Part shown: positions 1-10,272 of the stretch, piece by piece
Position numbering within the stretch: the first letter of the stretch is position 1
Layout: each line of letters opens with the position of its first letter
NCBI GenBank assembly: GCA_033032865.1
Contig: JAWHQI010000019.1
Coordinates: 11,760,001-11,824,000 of the forward strand
From: Dactylorhiza incarnata
Lineage: Eukaryota; Streptophyta; Magnoliopsida; Asparagales; Orchidaceae
Direction of reading: 5' to 3'
Length of the DNA: 64,000 nt
Made by a program: the position numbers and the translations under genes
Notes under the pieces: model-generated
Database searches by the model: none
What the model was told of the DNA's origin: nothing
Seen by the model: the letters and a program-made list of their open reading frames with translations, nothing else

Positions 1-2999
1 TAATGTCCTTCCTGATTCAATTAGGGTTCTATTTTTCCTTTTAGCCACCCCATTTTGTTGGGCGGTTCTAGGAGCTGAAAAGCTGTCTTATCCCTTCATC
101 CTCATAGAATCTACAGATTAACTGATTCTCTAACTCAGTACCATGATCAGTCCTGACCATACCAACCTGAGTATTGAATTCAGATTGAATCAGTCTACTG
201 AATCTTGAGAGGATCTTACAGTTTTCTGACTTAGTTTTTAGAAAGAACACCCAACTAAATCTAGAAAAGTCATCTACAATAACTAATGTATAAGACTTGC
301 TTTCTAAGCTTTGAGTGGAGATAGGACCAAATAGATCCATGTGCAACAGATATAGGGTTCTAGGGAAATCATTCTTACCAATTGGTTTGAATGAAGATTT
401 GGTTTGTTTTCCTAGTTGACAGGCTCTACAAGGATGGTCTTTCTTTAACTTATAATTGGTAAGCCTCTTACTGGGTTGTGCTTGGATAACTTAGCTATTG
501 TTTTAAAATTTAAATGACTAAGTCTCCTCCATTATTCAATATTTTTTAGGTTGGAATTAAACAAACAATCTTCAGACTTTGTGTAATCAACGTCTACTAC
601 ATATACCTTACCTTTTCTAAGTCCAGTCAATAATATTTGATTAATTACAGAGCTAACAATATGATTTAAAGACTTAGTAAATACAACTTTGTATTCACCA
701 GCACATAATTGGCTAATACTGATTAGGTTATGTTAAAGACCTTCAACATAAGCTACCTTAGAAAAGGAGATTTCTCCAACTCTGAGCACACTATATTCTC
801 CGGTCTGACCAGAATGGGAGTTACCAAAGATTACCTTAGGGACTTCCTTGGCCTTGTAGTTATCCAACACATCCTTTGCTCCAGTCATATGCATGGAGCA
901 TCCACTGTCCAAGCATCACTGCTAGTTTATGGTAGAATAGTCTCCTTTCTTCACATAAAGTTAAACATTAGTGTGGACCCTCACTTGTTGGGGTCCCTTT
1001 CTTCTACCATCATAAGGAGTTGTGAAAGAATAAGTGGGTTTTTCAGGATACCCCTTAAGCTGAAGAAGTGTTGATTTATTATGCCAGCAGTGTTTGGCCT
1101 TGTGTCCAATCTTAGAACAATAAAAGCGTTTAGAAATGTAGTGAAAAATGAGAGAGGGAGGTCTAGATGTTTTGAAACCTTTTGTTGGAAGCATGCATCG
1201 AGAAGAAATCAATGCATCTCTAGAGTTGCGTCGAATGGAATTCGACGTGCCTGCATAGTTGCATCGATAATAAGTCGGTGTAGAAAGTTAGTTGCGTCGA
1301 GTGAAATTCGACGCACTTTCATACCTGCTTCGAGTTGATGTCGAAGCACATGCAGAACTCCGTTGAGTTGTATTCAACACATCTTTAAAGTTGCATCGAG
1401 TTATATTCGATGCATAATTCTTTTTATTAACAATCTGGTGATTATTGATTGGTTTTTCTTAGGGGTTCTTGCCTAGAATTCATTTTTGATCAGCAATGTT
1501 TACCCTATTGAATATAGTGATCTTATTGGGGTTGTTATTCAACTCTTCACACGATTCTATGGTGTCATTAGATTGATTTTCACTAGGTCTAATGACTATT
1601 ATAGGATTTTCTAATGCAGGTTTTCTAGAGGTTACTGTGTTGGTGGATGGTTCTGCTCCAATACTAAGATATCTAAATATCATAGAAAGATTCTGTGTGA
1701 TATCCTTGAGCTTTTGACTCCTCCCATTGAGTGACTCTTCAAGGGCTTTTTCCTTTGCAAGCTCTTATTTTAATGTTACATTTTCATTAGCTAATTCAGT
1801 TTTCTCTGTTTCCCATTTATATATCTGATTTCTTAATTCATAGTTAACAGAGTACATATTTTCTTTCTTAAGATCTTCTAGTTCTTCCTTAACTATTTTA
1901 AGTTCTTTTTGAATTATAAGATAATCTTGACAAAATTCTTTAAAGCAATTTTTAAAGTCTTCTGAAGTAAAATCAAAATCATCAAATATGGATACATGAT
2001 CTTCTTCAGTTGAATCTTCCAAATCCATTATACAAGCTTCTTCAGCAGCACATTCTTCATCACTGTCAGATGAAGAGCTGGACTCAGATTCTGAGTCACT
2101 CCAGGTTTCAGCTATGAAACATTTTCCCTTCTTCTTGTCCGTCTTTCTAAAGGAATTCTTCTTGTGTTCCTTCTTGTTGCTTTTGTCCTTTTGCTCTTTA
2201 GGTCATTCAGTGGCAATGTGCTCTAGTTTTTTGCATGCAAAGCAGATTACTTCCTGCTTTTGAGTCTTATCGAACCTTGGTTTGTTTGAGATCCTTTCTT
2301 TTCTTCTGGAGTCTTTAGACTTGACCCATCATCTAAATCTTCTGGCCAAGAGATTGAACATCACTTCTTCAGAAGTAGAAAGTTCTCCTTCAGCTGCCTT
2401 CAAAGCTATAGTCCTTTCCTTTGGGGTTGAGACATTCTCCTTGGCTTCAGTCTCAGCTTTGCTATTCAGTTGTAGCTTATAGGACTTGAGATTGCCTAGT
2501 AAGGAATCAGTGAAGATTTCACTATAGTATCTTGACTCTCTAATGATGTTGAATCTCTCATACATCTCAACAACATTTTCTTTAGCTTTCCTTTGGAAGT
2601 TCTCATATTGGGATATGGGAAGGGTCTTCCTGTCCTTTCTTTCATCTGAGCTCACTTCAACCAATCTGGACAATGACTCCCAGATTTCCTTTGTTGAGTT
2701 ACAGTCAGCCACCTTTTGGAATATGTCATCTGACATAGTTGACACCAAGATGTTCATGGCCTTTGCATCACATGCCTTCATATTCTTCTTAGCATCTGTC
2801 CATTCAGCTCTAGGGACAAGTTCTTGTGTCACAGTCCCACTTACATTTTTTCTGTAAGGCACTAGAGGACCTAACAAAATGACATCAAAAATTTCCTCAT
2901 CAATAGAATTCATGTACAACTTAATTCTGGCTTACAGAATGTAAACTAATTTATATTACACACTGGTGGTCTTGTGGATGCCTAGTCTTTAGAACTCAT
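1..2999 (-). pseudogene. S1a gag-pol remnant (gag, CCHC, gag-pre-integrase, integrase core)
   Basis: The gag start is taken as the ATG at 2999-2997 (MSSKD), but its frame soon meets stops. The best gag segment is 2919-2329, a UBN2-type copia gag recognised by CDAKAMNIL and STKEIWESLSRLV. A charged coiled-coil stretch lies at 2028-1765. A CCHC knuckle at 1212-961 has lost its first Cys (RFYC instead of CFYC in copy S1b). Further on come a gag-pre-integrase HHCC region and the integrase core (HMDLFGP, VIVDDFSRFSW, RTDHGTEL). At the last bases of the window the catalytic Glu codon reads Lys (GVAKRKNRTL). Several stops and frameshifts make it non-functional. Confidence 0.85.
1190..1420. repeat. 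Array of TGCGTCGA/TTCGACGCA half-palindromes inside S1a
   Basis: About six degenerate units pair a TTGCGTCGA or TTGCATCGA half-site with a TTCGACGCA or TTCGATGCA half-site a few bases later, giving short inverted repeats. CpG-bearing cores recur in otherwise AT-rich DNA. The block sits between the gag coiled coil and the CCHC knuckle and is shared with S1b (23660-23895). The same motif fills parts of the LTRs of this family (for example 4380-4440 and 5910-6130). Confidence 0.75.
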
Positions 3000-3080
3000 T
3001 TTCTTAAAATAATTTTAAAATATACAAATTTAAGTGAGAGGATCCTTTGATCAAGGTGTTAACCTTTTTATGATCAACCT

Positions 3081-3094
3081 ACCTCTGATACAAA
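3081..3094 (-). other. Primer binding site of S1a
   Basis: The minus strand reads TTGTATCAGAGG directly inside the LTR edge. It matches the plant initiator-Met tRNA primer site (TGGTATCAGAGC) with substitutions. Its position, one base inside the LTR that begins with plus-strand TGAAAG at 3096, fixes that LTR boundary. Confidence 0.8.
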
Positions 3095-3095
3095 T

Positions 3096-4540
3096 TGAAA
3101 GTGCATAGTGAGTCCTCTAAGTACTATCTAGGAGGGTGAATAGAGTTTTACAAATTTTCACAAAAATATGTGTACATAACAATAATAGTTCTAATAGCTA
3201 TGCATTCAGTAATCCAACTAGAATAGTATAAGCACAAAATAACAGAAATAAATAGGGGACAACATAGAAGTTTGCACAACACAGAAGAGACAGGATCTAT
3301 AGTGGTTCCCCAAAATATGGGTACTCCACTCTTCTACCACCTTGGTAGGAATACACTATCTAGTTCCCGAGTCTTTTGATAAGGAGACTCTTAGAACCAG
3401 GGTCTGAGTCTTTTGTTAAGGAGACTCTTAGAACCAAGACTAGATCTTTTGATAAGGAGATCTTGAACCAAAACTATATCTTTTGAAAAGGAGATCTTGA
3501 ACCAATCTAGATCTTTAGTTAAGGAAATCTTCAACCACTGAATCTTTTGAAGAAAGATTCTTATGACTCTTTACACAGATTTACAAAAAGAGAAAAATAG
3601 AGTAAAGAAGGAGAAGAAGTGAAGATGGTTCTTCTGAATGAATCCTCCTGTAGAAGTCAATGAGGATTAAGGCATATAGTGTTTTTCTGGATCTTTTCTT
3701 CAGAGAATGAATCCTTACTTGAGAGAAAGATGCAAGGATTATGTAAGCCCATATCCAGTTGATGATCTCTGTATAATCTATATGCTTTTTGCAAAGAGAG
3801 AAAAAAGAAGAATCCTTGTGTGTTTCTGTACATAGATCTATCGAGTATGTTTTCTGTAGAAGAGAAAACTGAGAGGAAGCCCATAAAATAATTTCTTATT
3901 CTCTTTTGAATTATGTATACTTATTCTTCTGTCGAATAGAGATGAATGACTTTCCTATTCTGTTGTTTCCCTAGTAGGAATGTCCAAGAGGTAGTATTGC
4001 TCTCTTTCTATTTCTGTTGACAGCCCGTCAAAATCCTTTTGAATAAATTCCAAATATATCATTATTGTATCTCTGAAGTTATTCTTTCCCTTCTTGTTCA
4101 TGAACGACCCGTTAGAATTCAAATAACTTCCATTTATAACTTCTGAATAAGCTTCAGAATCGATTCCAGGAAGTATTCTAAATCTGTGTTTGTATTCGAC
4201 ATTGGATCGAATAACTTTGCCTTCTTATCGATGCACCTCTGAGTTTTAATAGAAGCAGCTTCAAAATCGTCCTCAGATTTGAAGTGAACTCTGATATCGA
4301 CGTTGCGTCGATTCCTGATCAACGTATCTGTCGAGATGAAGACATAGACTTTAAACTCTAACTTCGGCATCAAATATAATTCGAAGTTGCGTCAACTTCA
4401 AATTGCAGTCGAAGCTGCGTCGACTTCTTTTCGACGCATAATTAACTCAACTGAATTTTGTACTCTTTTGGACTGGTCTTTAACACCCTAATGAGAGCGT
4501 GACATCCTAGGACATCTAATGACTATATTACCCTCACTAC
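3096..4540 (-). repeat. 5' LTR of S1a, outer end missing
   Basis: The inner end is TGAAAGTGCATAG on the plus strand next to the primer site. Most of its length aligns with the LTRs of N1. It carries a tandem stem-loop array at about 3303-3566 and TCGACG-type palindromes at about 4270-4440. It has GGAGGGTGAATAG where relatives have a long G run. The last 100 or so bases seen in the N1 LTRs are absent after 4540. Confidence 0.85.
3303..3566. repeat. Tandem stem-loop array with changing, self-complementary stems (S1a LTR)
   Basis: Consecutive units have different stems but similar loops and spacers. CTACCA pairs with TGGTAG. GAGTCT (3369-3374) pairs with AGACTC (3385-3390) and the unit is then repeated. 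AGATCT pairs with AGATCT. GAATCT pairs with AGATTC. The loop is close to TTTGATAAGG and the spacer is close to TAGAACCA or TGAACCA. Stems differ from unit to unit yet mostly stay complementary. Palindrome clusters in Sirevirus LTRs are known from maize; the exact form here is read directly. Confidence 0.85.
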
Positions 4541-5562
4541 ACATCATGGTTTATGAATCCTAGATGATGAAAACACTTTTACATAATTTGTAAGATAAAT
4601 CCAGAGGATGTTTTTCCTAATAAACATATACTGAGAGGTTGGAATGAAGGAATTACATGTGAGTCTATTTTTGTATTGACTCATCCAATTGTTAGTTTTG
4701 AAGATAACTATCAGGAAGAAGGGAAGCCATGGTATTGGTGTGTTTTGATAATGCATTATTCATGAGATAATTCTCGTGATATATTTCCATTGTTGGAGGA
4801 TTGACCCTGTCAAAATAAATTGTATCTACGCTACGTGAGAGGACTTTATTAAAGTGAATACAATTTTCTTTGTGGATGATAGTTGTTACTCGTATGACCC
4901 TGGGATGACATCTATAGCGACTTACGGTACGTGGATCGCTATACAGCAAATTGATGTAAAAACAATAAATCTTATTCTTTTATATACATCAATAAAGTGT
5001 TTATATTTTTAATTGCTAGAATCATATTTGATGTGATAACATATGACTTAATTTAATTGCTTACACCTAAGATACGCATGTCGTTATCAATTCCTTATTG
5101 ATTTCAGCTTATGTCATGATATGTAGTAATTAGTTTTTTGCAAAATTAATCTTATGCGCATTAAGTCTTCCACTATTTAAATTGTTGTCTTACTTTGTCT
5201 AGTGTGTGAACGATATTCACTTGACACCACCGTTGATGAGTAGGATTAGCATGATCGATGGAAGGGGTTGAAAATGTTCAAACATCCAATCTTCCATTAG
5301 TTCACTTCGGTGCGGCGTAGGTGGTGTGCAATAAGATTTCCCTGTCCGTGCCACTTTTTTGAGGGGTCTTATAATTGACATCAAAGCTAAACCGACCACT
5401 TGGAGTAGTAGTATTCATAGAAACACATGTTGCTCCCCTGATCATTATTGGTGGTTTGGAACGAACCACTATAACGTAAGACATCATGGACCATAAGGAT
5501 AGTAAAAGAAAAACCTAAACACAGCCCCAAGTAAATGTCGCTTGATCTAGCTTTGTCAGCTC

Positions 5563-5586
5563 GGGGGGGGGGGGGGGGGGGGGGGG
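5563..5586. repeat. Poly-G tract, 24 bases
   Basis: Uninterrupted run of G. Unlike the other G runs in this window it is not followed by GTGAATAG, so it is not the LTR-edge tract. Confidence 0.95.
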
Positions 5587-5716
5587 AGTGAGGCAAGAGA
5601 ACGAATGGGTTAGTCCATTTTATGCTTACATAAATCCCTTTATCTTTTCCCACCATGTCTTAAAGCTTGGGATTGATAAAAGCTACAAATATCATTAGCA
5701 CAATAGTTTATACAAG

Positions 5717-5738
5717 CACACACACACACACGCACACA
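5717..5738. repeat. CA microsatellite
   Basis: Short CA repeat with one CG interruption, ending 12 bases before the LTR of element P. Confidence 0.9.
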
Positions 5739-5750
5739 AGTAAAGAAGGA

Positions 5751-6406
5751 TGTTGGGAAAAACCTAAGATTTGATAAAAAAAATAAGTTTAAAGTGATTT
5801 TAAGATAAGCCTTAAAAATGTATAGAAAGGTCGTTTTAATTCTATTAGTTAGAGTCCTTAAGAGGATAAAAGTCAGATAAAAGAATTCTAAGTCAAAGAT
5901 TTTTCAGAGTAGCGTCGAATAGTATTCAATGCAACATCGAAAGTAATCGACGCATCATCAATATATAATCAGAGCTACTCAGAGTTCTCCTCCATCAATA
6001 ACTCAGAGTTACTTAGACTTCTTATTACCTCAGAGTTGTGTTGACTTATGAAGACCAAGTTGCGTCGACTTCTCAAAGTATATACACTTGTATTTCTTCT
6101 CCACTTCTTTGAACTGCGTCGAGCTGTATTTGATTCTATGACTAATACTTTCCACAGTTATGATAGATCTTTTCCAAGATATTCTCGGCTCAATCAGGAA
6201 AATTATCTCATATATGTTATAACTTGTTTCAAGAAAGAATTGATGACCCTTGTTGATCTCCTATATATAAGGCAAATCTCTATATTCTACGAACAAGAAT
6301 ATACGGAACAAAATCTAGAGAATTATTCTGAAGCCTTCTCTCTTATCTTCTCTGGATATTCTTCAATCCTAAAGAACTCATATAGTAGAAAACAAGAAAT
6401 CTTATA
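5751..6406 (+). repeat. LTR of element P, left part (split by S2)
   Basis: It starts with TGTTGGGAAAAACC, the same terminus as the N1 LTRs read in their own orientation, so P lies on the plus strand. TCGACG-type palindromes occupy about 5910-6130. The LTR is interrupted at 6406 by the 12.1 kb element S2 and continues at 18531. The two parts together make about 1.28 kb, close to the other LTRs of this group. Confidence 0.85.
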
Positions 6407-7640
6407 TGTTGGGAAAATGACCCTTAATGTTCCCTTGATTTGAAGAGGCTTCACACTCAATACTAAGTACAAGTTGTATTTGATAAACCCTATTTCTATC
6501 TCATAACTATGCAGGACTAGGGCATACCAAGGTGTGATGTAGATCAGTTGGTTTACTGTTAAAACCACTAAGACGAGCTCTCAGTCTCAGCTGAACCGCT
6601 GAGACAAGGCCAGGAGCCACTGAGAAGGTGTTTGGGCAAGCTGAGCTGCAGATAGAAGAAAACCGCTGAGACAACTGTCTGTCTCAGCAGATCCGCTGGG
6701 ACGGGACAGAAGCAACCACTGAGATGGCTGACCATCTCAGCCCAACCGCTGAGACAGATTCAAAAGTGATCTGGCGGGTTCTTCTTTTGGTGCAAGATGC
6801 AGAAAGGCATCTTGGGATCCACCAATCACTCCCATACCTGTCAGGAGGACAGCTAAGATCCGTTGAAGATTAGTGGTGTATACAAGGAATAAGTTAGGGT
6901 TGAGCAAAGGACTTTTACTTTTTGATCTTACTCTCCAGCACACAAGCAAGCAGAACAATACTGTTCTATGCCAAGAACTGAGCTTACACAAGGCTACAAG
7001 GAGAGAAGAGATTGCTTATCTTGATTCACCTCAAGAAAGAGCAAGTAGATCCAGTCCATCATATGAAGGGCTGATCCAGAAGAATCAAGTTAGAGCTGCA
7101 CTTCTCCTCCCTGGTTCAAGTCTGCAACAGCAGCTATTAAGAAGAAGAAGAACAAGGCTTGACCTCTTCTTCCTTCTATTTGTTATCCTTATTATATCAT
7201 CTGTAGGAGCCTTTGGGTTCTGAGATTGTAGGGCTTTATTTCCTGAGTGTGTAAGGCTGATTAGCCTGAGTTGTAGAGCTGAGAGGTCAGCTTGAGGTAG
7301 GATCAGTGTGTGATCTGAGGTAGGGCCTTTGTTCCTAAGGTAGGACTATTATGCCTGAGGTAGGGTTTGGGAAAACCTGAGAGATCCTGTGGGATCTGTG
7401 TTGTAGGCTCTTGGAGCTGAGTTTGGATAAGTTGGCCTTGTCTAACTCATTGTTTGAAAGGTGAAGGGGAAAAGAGGACTACTCAAGACACCCTGTCTTG
7501 AGGAACCTCTATAAATCTCTTTGTGCTTTCTGTGCTTTATATTTAGCTAACCTAAATTCAGAAAACTCTAAGCCTAAAATAAAAGAAACATATTCACCCC
7601 CCCTCTAGGTGTCCAAGACTACATCCTATATAAACTATCA
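6407..7640 (+). repeat. 5' LTR of S2
   Basis: It begins TGTTGGGAAAATGACCC and ends ACTATCA, just before the primer site. The left third carries repeated CTCAGC...GCTGAG palindromes (about 6570-6775). The right third (7250-7420) has short stem-loops separated by the spacer TGAGGTAG. Near the end is ATTCACCCCCCCTCTAGG, a C-run motif shared by the Sirevirus-type LTRs here. Confidence 0.95.
7250..7420. repeat. Stem-loop array in S2 5' LTR
   Basis: GGCTGATTAGCC (7255-7266), AGCTGA...TCAGCT (7277-7292) and GATCA-GTGTG-TGATC (7301-7315) are followed by further, weaker units. Most are separated by TGAGGTAG-like spacers. The array is repeated in the 3' LTR at about 18150-18320. Stems differ between units while each remains self-complementary. 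Confidence 0.75.
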
Positions 7641-7642
7641 AG

Positions 7643-7653
7643 TGGTATCAAAG
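7643..7653 (+). other. Primer binding site of S2
   Basis: TGGTATCAAAG, two bases inside the LTR. It matches the initiator-Met tRNA primer site TGGTATCAGAG with one change. Confidence 0.85.
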
Positions 7654-7723
7654 ATAGGTTGGTCAAGCAAGACATAACTGTCTGACCAGATCCTACAAGG
7701 ATTAATCTTAAAATCTGTATCCA

Positions 7724-10270
7724 ATGGCCTCCAATGTAATGCAGAGGGAGATGGGCTCCATGAAGCTGCCCATATGCAATAAAGCTAATTTTGGCATATG
7801 GAAGCAGAGGGTTAGACTGTTTATGGAAGCATCTGACCCTAGGATTTATATGACTGTCAAGGAAGGTTCCTTCACCTTCCAAACAGCCTCCATAATATAT
7901 CCAACCAGAAGAGTGGCCAAGCCTTTCAATGAGTTAACCAAGGATGAACTCATTCTGTTCACTATGGATAAAAGAGCCCAAAACATCATAGTTAAGGCTA
8001 TTGATGATTCCACATTTCAAAACTTAGTGCAATGCACTACTTCCAAGGAAATGTGGGACACATTAGTAGTATATATGGAAGGGACAACTGAAGTGAGGGA
8101 TGATAGAAAGTCACTCCTCAACCAAGAGTATGAAGCCTTCAGGCAGCTCATCTAGGAGAGCATCTCTATGTTCTATGAGAGGTTCCTCAGAATAGTCAAT
8201 GAGCTGAGAACCTATGAGAGAGTGTTCACTGATTATGAGCTGAATGATAAGTTCCTTAGATCTCTAACAAGGGATTGGGACACAAAAATCTGTGCTATCA
8301 GGGAAGTGGCTAGGCTTGGTGAGACCCCCACTCATACACTGTTTGGAAAGCTGCTCTCTTATGAGATACAACTATCTGCAAAAAAGGACGAGGACACCTC
8401 AACAAGGGCTCAGGAAAGGGAGAAATCTGTAGCTTTCAAAGCTGACAGCTCCAAGAAAAGCAAGGGCAGGATGGCGTCTCCTCCAAGGAGTGCTGAATTT
8501 GATAAATCTGAAATCAGCACCTCAGAAAGCTCTTCTTCTGATGAAGAGTTTTCTGCCTTTTCAAGGCAGTTCAAGAAGATGATGAGGAGGAAGCAATGGA
8601 AGAACAAGTCCTCCTCCTCATCACACTCCAAGAAAGACCACAGGAAATCTGAAAGACAGCACCCAAAGGGTGACATGTATGACTCCAAATCTAGTAAACA
8701 TGTTTCAAATAACATTATTTGCTATTGCTGCAGCAAACCTAGACATGTCATAGCTGACTATCCAGTCAAAAGAAAGGAGAAGGGTGATAAGAAGCATCAT
8801 CACCAAAAGGATAGGAAGGGTGAAAAATCCTTCCTAGCAAAGAAAGGAAAAAGCTGGAGTGAATCTGAATCCTCAACTTCAGATTCAGAGAATGAAGAAG
8901 AAGCCTACATATGGCTGTTTGCAGCAGAAGAAGATGAAGATTATCCTGCTGCCAAGGTTGGAGTCAGGGCCCCTCTATCACACTCAGATAGTGATATAGA
9001 GGAGGATGAAGAGGACAATGTTCAGCTAGGTCTCATGGCCATCACTGATGAGGAGGACAATCAGAACATCTCTGAAAATGAATAGGTATTAATTCATTCA
9101 ATATTCTCTTCTGATTATGAGACTGGCCCGGAATCTGGAGGACCTTCATCAATTGGTGAAAGTGATTTAGAAGCTGTGGTAGATGTCAATCAATTGATTG
9201 ACAAGTATGAGGCTCTCTTGGAAGCTCTAAAAAGGAGCAAAAATCTAGCCAAGAGGCAAGCCCAAAAGATTGATTCCCTTAAGATGGAAAAATAAGAATG
9301 CACTGAATCTTCTACCAAGTTGAGTCAGATGTATAGGGAAATTAGCCATCTGAAGGAGATAACTATCACCCATCTGAGCACCATATCCCTGAAGAATAAG
9401 ATCATCAAGGATCTTGAGGAGAAGCTTGTGAATGAAAGAAGCCTAGTGGCTCAATTTTCCAAGCCAAAATCTATGCTCCCTATTATTGACTCCTTCTCTT
9501 CTCAATCCAATAGGAGAGGACTAGGATTCAATAAAATCGAAGTAGGAGAAGGGAGTGGAGAAAAGAGCAGGAGTAAGGCCAAGCCTCAAACCACCTTTCA
9601 AAAGGTATTACTCCCTTCCAACAAGTATGACCATGAAAGCATGTATGGTCACTGGAAGAATGGAAGTACCTATAAGAAGGAAAACACTCCTTCCCATAGT
9701 GGAAGAAAGGGTATGGGATTGAGTGCTATGAAGGCTACCCATGAGGAAATTCAAATGGCCCAACCTGGACCATTTGTATTTGGTACATCAACCCTTTCAT
9801 TCAAGAATAAGAAAGCAAGCCCTTCTAAGGTTGATTTAGTCAAGAACATGACTGTTATCAAATCAGTGGACATGTCTAATTGCTCACTGTCTAATGCCAT
9901 CAAAATTTGCATTGCCCAAAAGCCAAAGCAAGCTGATGACATTAATATAGAGACTACTAAGACTGTCCACAGATTGACTTTCAGCCAAATCCTTGCTGAA
10001 AGAAACAAGAGAAAAGCTGCTGTCTCTCCTCCTGAACATATGCACAGTGCTGTACACCCCTCAAGAAATGTTCAGAAGAGGAGATACAACATTCATGAAT
10101 GTTGGTGCTATGGTAAAGTGGGACACTTTGCCATAGACTGTTGGCACAATCCTAATGTGCCATGTGCAAAGATGAGCCTTCCTGCAAAGGGTGCAGCTAG
10201 TGTAAGGTCATTTCATCATGCTAACAAGGACCTAGGACCCAAAGCTGTTTGGGATCCTAAGGATAACTAA
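7724..10270 (+). pseudogene. S2 gag (DUF4219/UBN2-type, two zinc knuckles)
   Basis: The ATG at 7724 opens a frame that continues, with three in-frame stops (8153-8155, 9083-9085 and 9293-9295), to 10270. The N-terminus (FGIWKQRVRLFMEASDPR) and TTSKEMWDTLVVYMEG are typical copia gag. Ser/Glu- and Lys-rich linkers follow, then coiled coil. Knuckle 1 (CYCCSKPRHVIADY) lost its last Cys and knuckle 2 (CWCYGKVGHFAIDC) lost its second Cys. The frame ends with GPKAVWDPK, the usual end of Sirevirus gag before protease. The first stop replaces a Gln of a related sequence (TAG for CAG). Gag would form the cytoplasmic particle that packages element RNA. Confidence 0.9.
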
Positions 10271-10272
10271 AC

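Larger units (their letters stand above)
1..4540 (-). mobile_element. Sirevirus-type Ty1/copia element S1a, 5' part, truncated at both ends
   Basis: Reading the minus strand from 4540 down, I see an LTR, a primer binding site, gag, and pol as far as the integrase core, where the window ends. The outer end of the LTR is missing: related LTRs in this window finish with TTTTTCCCAACA, but here the match stops near 4540 and unrelated DNA follows. A second copy of the same family lies at about 22060-25868 and aligns almost base for base over long stretches. Gag type, primer site and LTR palindromes fit the Sirevirus lineage of copia; that lineage call is inference from motifs, not from a tree. Confidence 0.85.
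4541..5750. other. Unassigned spacer between S1a and element P
   Basis: I recognise no gene or element here. Minus-strand frames of 60-90 codons exist (for example 4949-4692 and 5656-5387) but overlap each other, carry no motif I know, and one runs through the poly-G tract as poly-Pro. The stretch holds a 24-base G run and a CA microsatellite. It could be original host DNA trapped between insertions or an old, decayed element. Confidence 0.5.

Noticed and set aside
730..1338. Plus-strand ORFs opposite S1a gag-pol (also 23205-23813)
   Set aside because: They are the reverse complement of recognisable copia coding sequence and are open only by chance. Their presence in both copies reflects the shared element.
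2282..2857. Plus-strand ORFs opposite S1a gag
   Set aside because: Antisense shadows of UBN2-type gag. The minus-strand reading has the conserved motifs.
4692..5656. Possible host gene on the minus strand
   Set aside because: Short overlapping frames with no family motif; one depends on the poly-G tract.
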